NCBI GenBank assembly: GCA_004283105.1
Contig: SHLN01000026.1
Location: 1 to 16,492, forward strand
DNA from: Acidimicrobiia bacterium
GTDB lineage: Bacteria > Actinomycetota > Acidimicrobiia > Spongiisociales > SHLN01
Length of the DNA: 16,492 nucleotides
Reading direction: 5' to 3'
Part shown: positions 7,156 through 14,257 of the stretch, in pieces
Position numbering within the stretch: position 1 is the first letter of the stretch
How the letters are laid out: every line of letters begins with the position of its first letter
Made by a program: the position numbers and the translations under genes
Notes under the pieces: model-generated
What the model was told of the DNA's origin: nothing
Seen by the model: only the letters and a program-made list of their open reading frames with translations
Databases searched by the model: none

Positions 7156-8534
7156 GGCCTGACCGCCTTGAAAGCGAGATTGGAGGCGGCGCTGAGTCCG
7201 TCGAAAGCTACGGTGAGGCCCCGTTTGGCCTTCGCACCGCCGCTCACCTTGGTGATGTCGATCTGCACGAAGATCGTATCGCCGGCCGGGAGGAGCGCAC
7301 CGTCGATCGGCAGAACGACCGTCGCAAGCACCGGATCACACGTTGAGACACCGATGTCCCCGGATGGCACGCTCGCCCATGTGCCGGTCCCGATGGTCCC
7401 CACGCTGGCGGTAAAGGCGATGGTCCCCGCAGCACACGTTCCCCGCCGCGTCACATAGAGCTCGAGGGTGCCGTCTGACGCCGCGCTGAGGCTTTCGGGA
7501 GCTACTCCGGACCAGCTAAACGTGGTTCCGTTCTCACCCGCAACAGTGGAAGGCGAACCCACGGGCGCCACGCCACTCAGCCCCATGCCGCTCTTGAGGA
7601 AGAGGTCAACGTCGACGGAGGCAAATGCCCCGGTCGAGGTCACGCGATCACTTGCCGACGACGAACTGTCGGGATCGGTGGCCGAGGTGGCTTCGATGAT
7701 CGTGACAGACCGCTCGCCAAATGCCGTGCCGGCCGGAATGCTGACGACGACTTCGATGTCGACCGTCGATCCAGCGTCGGGACTCGGCAGAAGGAGGCCG
7801 GTATCAGGGATACCGTTTCCCGTCGAATCGACGAGCGCCGTTCCCGTAGCCGCCTCGCGGACGCTGACCGGCCACCCGAGGTCGTTGACGACCGTGATAT
7901 CGAACCGGTCATCTCGGTTGCCGATGTTGGTAATCGTATGGCCGATCACAACATCGGATTCCTCTTTGCCGAACTCGGATGCGAACGGCGGGTCGAAGGC
8001 TGCCCCGTAGGTGGGATTGGACGTGCCCGCCTCGGCTTGCTGGAGAGCGATCAGAGTTTCCAACTCCTCGGCACGCGCCTGGCCCCCCGAATCCCAATTG
8101 GCGACCACGGTGAGCCGCTTGTAGTCCTGTGCCTTTGAGTCGAGTGGATCATCATCGACCCAGGTGATATAGCGGGTGAGCGTGTAGGTAACGGTGTTGA
8201 AGGTTTCCGTCGTTACCTGCGCAGAAATACCGGCGGCCGAGTCCTCGACGATGACTTCCGCACCGGTGCCGGGGTCGAATGTGGTGCCCGGGAGCCGCGT
8301 TGGATCGCTCGTTGAGGGAAGCAGAGCTACCTGTTCAAACGTCATACTTCGAACCGCTTCGGCGACCTCCGCCGTCAAGGCCGACGCTTGCTGCTCGAGC
8401 CGGCGTTCTCCCGAGGCGCGCAACGCCGTCGCGATCGTCTGCCCAAGGGCAACGAAGATAAACGTTGCGATGAGCAGAGCCACCGCTGCTTCGATCAGCG
8501 TGAACCCGCCGTCACGGCGGTCGAATGAGTTCAT
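7152..8534 (-). CDS. PilV-like prepilin with a large extra ectodomain
   Basis: A 460-residue prepilin, far longer than usual PilV/GspI proteins (about 130-200). The leader MNSFDRRDGG is followed by FTLIEAAVALLIATFIFVAL: cleavage after G10, Glu at mature +5 (E15), one hydrophobic helix. Residues about 90-165 resemble the PilV-like globular part (TLTRYITWVDDD, YKRLTVVANW). Residues about 192-290 look like an Ig-like NEW3/DUF11-type domain (GHTITNIGNRDDRFDITV, then VVSIPAGT) with an acidic DSTGNGIPDTG loop. A further beta-rich part carries two cysteines (C367, C399). I chose ATG 8534 over an in-frame TTG at 8555, because it gives a short basic leader. There is no clear ribosome-binding site. It heads the pilin-like operon, 72 bases after the rel stop. 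Confidence 0.83.
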   Translation of the reverse strand: MNSFDRRDGGFTLIEAAVALLIATFIFVALGQTIATALRASGERRLEQQASALTAEVAEAVRSMTFEQVALLPSTSDPTRLPGTTFDPGTGAEVIVEDSAAGISAQVTTETFNTVTYTLTRYITWVDDDPLDSKAQDYKRLTVVANWDSGGQARAEELETLIALQQAEAGTSNPTYGAAFDPPFASEFGKEESDVVIGHTITNIGNRDDRFDITVVNDLGWPVSVREAATGTALVDSTGNGIPDTGLLLPSPDAGSTVDIEVVVSIPAGTAFGERSVTIIEATSATDPDSSSSASDRVTSTGAFASVDVDLFLKSGMGLSGVAPVGSPSTVAGENGTTFSWSGVAPESLSAASDGTLELYVTRRGTCAAGTIAFTASVGTIGTGTWASVPSGDIGVSTCDPVLATVVLPIDGALLPAGDTIFVQIDITKVSGGAKAKRGLTVAFDGLSAASNLAFKAVRP

Positions 8535-8586
8535 GCCGTTTACATCGGCGACCAACCACCAAAAGTGAAGGAAATGGCTGCGTCAT

Positions 8587-8603
8587 CTCCACCAGTGGCG
8601 GAG
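8587..8603 (-). terminator. Weak hairpin after rel
   Basis: A 17-base inverted repeat, CTCC.CCA against TGG.GGAG, gives a 7-base-pair stem including one G-T pair and a 3-base loop. It begins 3 bases after the rel stop codon. There is no T run. It could end the apt-rel transcript ahead of the pilin-like genes, but it is short enough to be chance. Confidence 0.3.
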
Positions 8604-8606
8604 TGA

Positions 8607-10793
8607 CTAGTCCCCGGTGAGGAGTCGGGAAGCGTCGTAGATACCGTCGAGATCCCGCAGGTCGGCAATCGCCTGCTCCAGCTGGTTGGGATCAGAGAAC
8701 TCGACCTCGTATCGGAGCGTGGCCGTCCGGTCGGGCCGCACCACCGATGACGACGTCAAGATGTTCGCTCCGAGATCGGATAGCACCGCAGTGACGTCGC
8801 GTAACAGCCCCGTCCGATCCAGTGCTTCCACCTGGATCCAGACGGCAAATGAGGCCCCTCCGGTCTGAGACCAGGTGACGTCGATCATGCGCTCGGACCG
8901 CTCCGCGAGATCGCCCAGATTGGTGCAGTCGGCCCGATGCACCGAAACACCGCCTCCCACCGTGACGAACCCGACGATCTCATCTCCCGGTACCGGTGCG
9001 CAGCAGCGGGCAATACGAACTGCCAGGTCCTCGTGGCCCTCGACCACCACGTCGGGCATGAGCCGCTGTGGAAAGCGCGATCGAACGGGGAGTAGTTCGG
9101 CTATGTCTTCGGCGGCTTCGTCCGGTCGCACGAGACGGACGAGCCGCGCAACGACGGAGGCAGAAGAGACGTTGCCTTCACCGACCGCCGCATAGAGCGC
9201 CTCGAGGTCCTGGTAGCTCAGCCCATGGCCGACTTCTTCGAGCAACCGGTCGCGACGGCTCCCGGTGAGCCCAAGCCCCTCTCGCGCCACCGCGCTCAGT
9301 ATCTGTTCTTTCCCGCTGCTGAGCGCCTCATGGCGCCGCTCCCGATTGAACCATTGGCGAATCTTGGCGGCGGCACGGGAAGTCTGGGCGAACTTGAGCC
9401 AGTCGCGACTCGGGTGCGCGGACTGTGATCGGGACGTGCTGATCTCGACGATGTCACCCGACTTGAGCTGGGTGTTGAGGGCGACGAGGCGTCCATTCAC
9501 CTTGGCGCCGACGCAGCGATGGCCGACCTCGGTGTGAATGGCGTAGGCGAAATCGACCGGCGTTGCGCCCTTTGGAAGGGTCAGGACTTTGCCTTTTGGA
9601 GTGACGGCAAAGACCTCGTCCCGATACAGGTCGATCTTGAGACCGGCGAGGAACTCCTCGGGATTGTCGTAGGTCTCGCGCAGGAAGTGGATGTCGGCCA
9701 TCCAGGCCAGTTCCCCCGGGGCGGCGCCCTCCTTGTAGCCCCAGTGGGCGGCGACCCCGCGCTCGGCCCGGGCGTGCATGTCGCGGGTACGGATCTGGAC
9801 TTCGAGCGGTTTGCCGGCCGGCCCGACCACGGTCGTGTGCAGGCTCTGGTAGAGATTGAACTTGGGGGTGGCGATGTAGTCCTTGAAGCGGCCGTGGACC
9901 GGTGGCCACAGCGTATGCACGACCCCGAGCGCCCCGTAGCAGTCGGTGATGTCGTCGGTGATGATCCGGATGCCGATGAGGTCGTGGAGCTCTTCGAACG
10001 AGGAGCCGGTCTCGATCATCTTGCGATAGATGGAGTACGGGTGCTTGGGCCGGCCCGTCACCGCTGCGGTAATGCTCGCCTTGTCGAGGGCTCCCGATAC
10101 CTCGCGGGTGGCCGCCTCAATGACGCCTTCCCGGGCGGGCGCCCGCTTGGCCAATAGCTCCCGGATCTCCCGATTGCGACGCGGGTGGAGAATGGCAAAG
10201 CAGCTGTCCTCCATCTCGTGCTTGATCTCCTGCATCCCGAGGCGGTGGGCAAGAGGGGCATACACCTCGAGCGTTTCGTGAGCGATCCGCTCCTGCTTCT
10301 CGGGTGCAAATGGCCCGAGCGTGCGGATGTTGTGAAGCCGATCGGCCAGCTTGATCACGAGGACACGAACGTCGTCGGCCATGGCGATGACCATCTTGCG
10401 GATGGTTGCTGCCTGGGCCTCATCTCTGTCCTCGAACTCGACACGATCCAGCTTGGTTACTCCGTCGATGAGGTCGGCAATCTCGTTTCCGAATTCGCGC
10501 CTCAGATCTTCGAGATCGAGCGCCGTGTCCTCGACGGTGTCGTGGAGGATGCCGGCGGCGAGGGTTGCCTCGTCGAGGCCGTATTCGGCGAGCAACTGGG
10601 TGACTGCCAGCGGATGGAAAATGAACGCTTCGCCGGTCTTGCGGGTCTGCTCGGCGTGCATTCGGTCGGCCAGCTCGAAGGCACGCTCGAGCATGTCGAC
10701 GGAAGCACCCGGGCGATACTCGAGGTATGCCTCGATTACCTGATCGAACGCCTCTCGTGGTGCAGAGAGTGCCGTCGGCTCAGGGCTGCTCAT
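8607..10793 (-). CDS. relA: Bifunctional (p)ppGpp synthetase/hydrolase (long RSH, Rel)
   Basis: A 728-residue long RelA/SpoT homologue that makes and degrades the alarmone (p)ppGpp in response to amino-acid starvation at the ribosome. The hydrolase HD motif HDTVED (84-89) is intact, as is KLADRLHNIRTL (148-159). In the synthetase domain GRFKDY (301-306) carries the basic RxKD signature of bifunctional enzymes, rather than the acidic ExDD of synthetase-only RelA. NLYQSLHTTV follows at 313-322. A TGS domain (about 391-452) and a C-terminal ACT domain (about 650-725, LDRTGLLRDVTAVL) complete the standard layout. The start overlaps the end of apt by 14 bases. The apt-rel pairing is conserved in actinobacteria. 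Both activities are therefore predicted to be present in one enzyme. Confidence 0.97.
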   Translation of the reverse strand: MSSPEPTALSAPREAFDQVIEAYLEYRPGASVDMLERAFELADRMHAEQTRKTGEAFIFHPLAVTQLLAEYGLDEATLAAGILHDTVEDTALDLEDLRREFGNEIADLIDGVTKLDRVEFEDRDEAQAATIRKMVIAMADDVRVLVIKLADRLHNIRTLGPFAPEKQERIAHETLEVYAPLAHRLGMQEIKHEMEDSCFAILHPRRNREIRELLAKRAPAREGVIEAATREVSGALDKASITAAVTGRPKHPYSIYRKMIETGSSFEELHDLIGIRIITDDITDCYGALGVVHTLWPPVHGRFKDYIATPKFNLYQSLHTTVVGPAGKPLEVQIRTRDMHARAERGVAAHWGYKEGAAPGELAWMADIHFLRETYDNPEEFLAGLKIDLYRDEVFAVTPKGKVLTLPKGATPVDFAYAIHTEVGHRCVGAKVNGRLVALNTQLKSGDIVEISTSRSQSAHPSRDWLKFAQTSRAAAKIRQWFNRERRHEALSSGKEQILSAVAREGLGLTGSRRDRLLEEVGHGLSYQDLEALYAAVGEGNVSSASVVARLVRLVRPDEAAEDIAELLPVRSRFPQRLMPDVVVEGHEDLAVRIARCCAPVPGDEIVGFVTVGGGVSVHRADCTNLGDLAERSERMIDVTWSQTGGASFAVWIQVEALDRTGLLRDVTAVLSDLGANILTSSSVVRPDRTATLRYEVEFSDPNQLEQAIADLRDLDGIYDASRLLTGD

Positions 10794-11304
10794 ACTGAAC
10801 GAGCGAAATGAGGTCGTACCCGTCCAACCGGGCGCGGCCTCCCAGGTACCCGAGCTCCACCATCACGCCGATACCGGCCACGGTTGCACCGAGATGCTCA
10901 ATGAGCTTGGCGGCGGTAATAGCTGTTCCCCCCGTGGCGAGGACATCGTCGATGATCACCACGCGATCTCCCGGCTGCACGGCGTCCCGGTGTATTTCCA
11001 GCGAATCGGTCCCGTACTCGAGCTCGTATTCCTCGGTGATCACGTCGTACGGGAGTTTGCCCGGCTTGCGGATCGGGACGAAGCCGGCGCCCAGGCTGAG
11101 GGCAATGGGGGTGGCGAAGATGAAGCCGCGCGATTCGATCCCGGCGACGAGGGTGACGTCGGCCTCGCGATAGTGCTCAACGAGCGCCCCGACGGCGATC
11201 TGAAGCCCGTTGTGATCGGCCAGCAGTGGCGTGATGTCTTTGAACATGATCCCGGGCTCTGGGAAGTCCGGGATATCACGGATGAGATCAGTAATCGCTT
11301 TCAC
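10780..11304 (-). CDS. apt: Adenine phosphoribosyltransferase
   Basis: The enzyme converts adenine and PRPP to AMP in purine salvage. The sequence shows IPDFPEPGIMFKDITPLL (11-28), ESRGF (57-61), the PRPP-binding loop VVIIDDVLATGGT (115-127) and a normal length of 174 residues. I chose the GTG at 11304: it gives the usual N-terminal length, and TATGCT lies 6 bases upstream, fitting a leaderless message. The alternative ATG at 11319 adds five residues (179 total) and has no Shine-Dalgarno. A longer extension to 11364 runs into a hexamer repeat and is not credible. The gene overlaps rel by 14 bases; together they form a unit linking purine salvage and alarmone metabolism. Confidence 0.95.
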   Translation of the reverse strand: MKAITDLIRDIPDFPEPGIMFKDITPLLADHNGLQIAVGALVEHYREADVTLVAGIESRGFIFATPIALSLGAGFVPIRKPGKLPYDVITEEYELEYGTDSLEIHRDAVQPGDRVVIIDDVLATGGTAITAAKLIEHLGATVAGIGVMVELGYLGGRARLDGYDLISLVQYEQP

Positions 11305-11310
11305 CCGATG

Positions 11311-11316
11311 AGCATA
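11311..11316 (-). promoter_or_regulatory. Candidate -10 element (TATGCT) for a leaderless apt-rel transcript
   Basis: On the minus strand TATGCT is followed by CATCGG and then GTG (11304), giving a TANNNT hexamer 6 bases before a purine start base. No good -35 hexamer is visible at the expected distance. The element decides in favour of the GTG over the ATG at 11319, which would place the hexamer inside the gene. Confidence 0.5.
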
Positions 11317-11362
11317 CATCCAGGTTCGGGGGCCGCATACGCGCTTTCGAGAGCCGACCTCC

Positions 11363-11386
11363 ACTTCGACTTCGACTTCGACTTCG
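11363..11386 (-). repeat. Hexamer tandem repeat (ACTTCG)x4 in the secF-apt gap
   Basis: Four perfect copies of ACTTCG on the plus strand (CGAAGT on the minus strand) lie about 60 bases upstream of the apt start and about 45 bases after the secF stop. An annotation that extends apt to 11364 would run into it. Confidence 0.85.
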
Positions 11387-11405
11387 ACCGGATCACAACT
11401 CGTGA

Positions 11406-11434
11406 CGAGGAACCAGGAACCAGGAACCAGGAAC
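11406..11434 (-). repeat. Heptamer tandem repeat (TTCCTGG)x3 plus one imperfect copy directly after the secF stop
   Basis: On the minus strand three perfect TTCCTGG copies (11433 down to 11413) and a fourth with one mismatch (TTCCTCG, to 11406) follow the secF TAG with no spacer. The stop's G also fits the period. The placement is the same as at rarA (59-80). Confidence 0.85.
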
Positions 11435-12516
11435 TACCGCTTCCCGCCTCTGCCCTTCTTGGGAGGACGCGGCTTCGGCCCGGTGGCGGGCGGGCCGGCC
11501 GGGGACGTCTTCGGGTTGGACTGCTTGGGCTTCTTTGGCTGCTTGGGCGGTGGAGCGTGCTCGGGTTTCGGGGCCGGAGCCGTCTCGATCTCCTGCCACT
11601 CCGGCTCGTTGGCCTTCCAGGTGGCCAGAAACGGGGCGGCTACGAAGATGGAGGAATAGGTGCCGGCCGCCACACCCACGAACAGAGCGAGGGCAAACTC
11701 GCGCAGCGTCGTGGCCCCGAGCAGGATTGATCCGACGAACAGAAGACTGCCCACCGGCAGCAGGCTCGTGAGGGATGTGTTGAGCGAGCGCATGAGGACG
11801 GTGTTCATCGAGTCGTTGATGATTTGCGCGAGCGATCGCCGCCCCTGGCTGATCTCCACCGTCTCGACGATCTTGTCGAACACAACGACGGTGTCGTAGA
11901 GCGAATAGCCGAGGATGGTGAGGATGGCTATCACCGTCGACGGCGTGACCTCGAACCCGGTGATCGAGTAGACACCGGCAGTAAGGATGAGGTCGTGGAA
12001 CAGGGCGGCCAGACCGGCCAGGGCCATCTTCCACTCGAACCGCCAGGCAATGAACAGCGCGACCACGATGAGGAAGATGATGAGGGCCCGGATGGCCGAC
12101 TCAGTGATCTCCTGGCCGAAGGCGGGCCCGACCGCAGTCACGTTGGCCGCCGTCGGGTCGACCCCGGCAACAGCCGAAACGGCCGAAACGACGTTCTCCC
12201 GCTCGACCAGGTCGTCGATGATCTCGGACTCGACCCGGATTCCGTCGATGTCGACCGAGCTCGTGAGCTGGACGGTGGCCGTCTCCAGGCCGAACGGTCG
12301 GAGGGCGTCGCGGACGTCGGTCACGGTCGCGCCTACCTCGTTTGTGACTTCGATCACCGTGCCGCCCTCGAAATCGACTCCCAGATTGAGACCCCTCACT
12401 AGCAACGACCCGATCGACAACGTCAGCAGGATGGCCGAAATGGTGAAGCCGATTCGTTTGCGACCGACGAAGTCGAACTCGGTCTCATTTCGATAGAGGC
12501 GGGATACGACGCTCAT
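11434..12516 (-). CDS. secF: Protein translocase subunit SecF
   Basis: A 360-residue RND-type membrane protein that partners SecD and uses the proton gradient to help proteins leave the Sec channel on the outer face of the membrane. A first membrane segment (about 22-40) precedes the motif LNLGVDFEGGTVIEV (43-57). An extracytoplasmic part (about 60-135) follows, then five membrane segments between about 140 and 300, including GYSLYDTVVVFDKI (203-216) with the conserved Asp. The last 49 residues (312-360) form a cytoplasmic tail dominated by Pro, Lys and Gly, longer and more basic than in E. coli. The ATG overlaps the secD TGA (ATGA). It is the last gene of the queA-secF operon, and the heptamer repeat begins immediately after its TAG. 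Confidence 0.96.
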   Translation of the reverse strand: MSVVSRLYRNETEFDFVGRKRIGFTISAILLTLSIGSLLVRGLNLGVDFEGGTVIEVTNEVGATVTDVRDALRPFGLETATVQLTSSVDIDGIRVESEIIDDLVERENVVSAVSAVAGVDPTAANVTAVGPAFGQEITESAIRALIIFLIVVALFIAWRFEWKMALAGLAALFHDLILTAGVYSITGFEVTPSTVIAILTILGYSLYDTVVVFDKIVETVEISQGRRSLAQIINDSMNTVLMRSLNTSLTSLLPVGSLLFVGSILLGATTLREFALALFVGVAAGTYSSIFVAAPFLATWKANEPEWQEIETAPAPKPEHAPPPKQPKKPKQSNPKTSPAGPPATGPKPRPPKKGRGGKR

Positions 12517-13955
12517 GCCGGTGCCTCCGTCAGGTCCTTGCCGGTCGTCCCGCGGATGCTGAACTTGCCGCCATCACCGAGGCGGGTCGGGGCGAGCAGC
12601 GCCACGGCATTGCGGGTGAAGAAGAACGCGACGAAGACGTCGATCAGCGTTGCGAGACCGAGAGCGAGGGCAAACCCTTTCACCGGCCCGATCGCCAGGA
12701 ACCACAGGAGAATGGCGCCGGTAAAGGACACCGTGTCGGCGGTGAGAATGGTCTGAAAGGCCCGGCTGAACCCCTCACCGACCGCGTCTTCGACGGTCCG
12801 TCCGTGGCGGATCTCTTCCTTGATGCGCTCGAAATACACGATGTACGAGTCCGAGGTGATCCCGACAGAGACGATGATGCCTGCGACGCCGGCGAGGGTG
12901 AGGGTGAGACCCTGGCTGGCTCCGAGGACCGAGTAGGAGCCGACCACCAGCGAACCGAAGATGGAGAGGCCCAGCACGGTCACGAGGCCGAGGATTCGGT
13001 AATAGAAGACCATGGCGACGGCCACGAGCGCCAGGCCGCCGAACCCGGCGATGAGCCCTGCGTCGAGCGAATCCCGTCCCAGCGAAGCCGACACCGACTT
13101 GATCTGCTCCTGCTCCAGGACCACGGGTAAGGCTCCGAACTTGAGCACGATCTCGAGATCGCGGGCTTCCTGTTCGGCGTTGTCGACACTGCCCATCGTG
13201 ATCTGTGCTCCGCCCGAGATACCGACGTTGGGGTCGACATCGGCGGCAACCTGTGGAGCCGAAATGACCGTCCCGTCCAGCACGATGGCGAACCGCCGGC
13301 GCGGATCGCCGAGCGGGTAGGAGGCAGCTTCCCGGGTGGCAGCAGCGAACTTGTCATCGCCTTCGCTCGTGAAGTCGAGCGAGACCGCCCATCCGAGGTT
13401 GAACACCGCCGTGGCGTCGGTGATGTCGCCTCCGAGCGCAAAGGCGGGTTCCACCGAGAGAGGCCCTTCGAGCGGGTCGATGTTGGCGAGCACGGCGGGC
13501 TGGGTGGGGTCGTCGTCGGAGGCATCGATGGGTTCTCCCACCGGACCAAAGGCGCCGTCGTTGGCGACGGGGCGAAACGACAGCTGGCCGGTCGATCCGA
13601 TCGCCTCGAGGGCCCGCTCCCGGTCGGTCACGCCGGGGAGTTGCACGATGATGTTGTTGCTCCCGGCCACCTGAATCACCGGCTCCTGAACGTTGCCGAG
13701 CGCTTCGATGCGCTTGCGCATCACATTGACGGCCTGATCGAGCGACTCACTCGAGGTGCCGTCGGGTGCTTTCAGGATGACGGAGGTCCCTCCGGCGAGA
13801 TCGAGGCCCAGCTTGGGTGTCGTGTCGGTGGCGTACACCGCCGCCAGACCACCCCAGCCGAGCGCGACGATGACACCGATCGACAGAAAGCGCCGGAGGC
13901 GCACGTTCTTGACCGGTTCAGTCTCCGGTACGCGATCACCCTGCCAGGCGGTCAC
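12513..13955 (-). CDS. secD: Protein translocase subunit SecD
   Basis: The SecD half of the SecDF export-assisting complex, 480 residues. A first membrane segment (about 22-42) is followed by LGLDLAGGTSVI (49-60), the actinobacterial form of the SecD DLRGG motif. A large extracytoplasmic domain (about 65-295) comes next, then five membrane segments (about 299-450). Among these is GITSDSYIVYFERIKEE (365-381), with the conserved Asp369 of the proton path. The insert at about 135-180, rich in Asp, Pro and Glu, lies in the extracytoplasmic domain and varies among actinobacteria. The start is GTG, overlapping the yajC TGA (GTGA); this fixes the start and implies coupling. Length is shorter than E. 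coli SecD (about 615), as expected outside proteobacteria. Confidence 0.96.
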   Translation of the reverse strand: MTAWQGDRVPETEPVKNVRLRRFLSIGVIVALGWGGLAAVYATDTTPKLGLDLAGGTSVILKAPDGTSSESLDQAVNVMRKRIEALGNVQEPVIQVAGSNNIIVQLPGVTDRERALEAIGSTGQLSFRPVANDGAFGPVGEPIDASDDDPTQPAVLANIDPLEGPLSVEPAFALGGDITDATAVFNLGWAVSLDFTSEGDDKFAAATREAASYPLGDPRRRFAIVLDGTVISAPQVAADVDPNVGISGGAQITMGSVDNAEQEARDLEIVLKFGALPVVLEQEQIKSVSASLGRDSLDAGLIAGFGGLALVAVAMVFYYRILGLVTVLGLSIFGSLVVGSYSVLGASQGLTLTLAGVAGIIVSVGITSDSYIVYFERIKEEIRHGRTVEDAVGEGFSRAFQTILTADTVSFTGAILLWFLAIGPVKGFALALGLATLIDVFVAFFFTRNAVALLAPTRLGDGGKFSIRGTTGKDLTEAPA

Positions 13956-14242
13956 TCGGAGCTCACCCTGGCCGCAATCGCGGCCCGGACCAGCCGGAGC
14001 CGGGTCCCTTCGGTCACCATCACGGCCTCTTCATCGTCGATCGACTCGATGGTGCCGAGGACGCCTCCGTAGGACCGCACTGTGTCGCCGACCTTGAGCG
14101 TGGCGAGAAACTCGTTCCGCTCCCTGAGCCGCTTTCGCTGCCGCAGGCTCATGAATAGGAACAGGCCCCCGAATACCACGATGATGAGGATGAGGTTGAA
14201 CGCGCCGCTGGCGGCTTCGCCGGAGTTCTGTGCAATGAGCAT
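13952..14242 (-). CDS. yajC: YajC family Sec accessory protein
   Basis: A 96-residue small membrane protein, a partner of SecDF. One membrane segment (about 15-32, NLILIIVVFGGLFLFM) is followed by a basic stretch RQRKRLRERNEFL. The soluble YajC fold then contains LKVGDTVRSYGGVLGTI (49-65). It lies 15 bases after the tgt stop and overlaps secD by 4 bases. No Shine-Dalgarno is seen before the ATG. The size and neighbours are standard for the family. Confidence 0.93.
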   Translation of the reverse strand: MLIAQNSGEAASGAFNLILIIVVFGGLFLFMSLRQRKRLRERNEFLATLKVGDTVRSYGGVLGTIESIDDEEAVMVTEGTRLRLVRAAIAARVSSE

Positions 14243-14257
14243 GACGGATGGAGGCTA

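Noticed and set aside
8542..8549. GCCGATGT upstream of the pilin-like operon, resembling the -10 (GCCGATAA) of FliA/WhiG-type sigma factors
   Set aside because: No TAAA -35 at about 15 bases, the core GCCGAT is common in such GC-rich DNA, and it lies too close (7 bases) to the ATG to be convincing.
8535..8555. TTG start seven codons upstream for the PilV-like gene
   Set aside because: The ATG at 8534 gives a typical short, basic prepilin leader; TTG starts are rare and no ribosome-binding site supports it.
11320..11364. Long N-terminal extension of apt
   Set aside because: It enters the hexamer repeat, has no family similarity and bypasses a normal start region.
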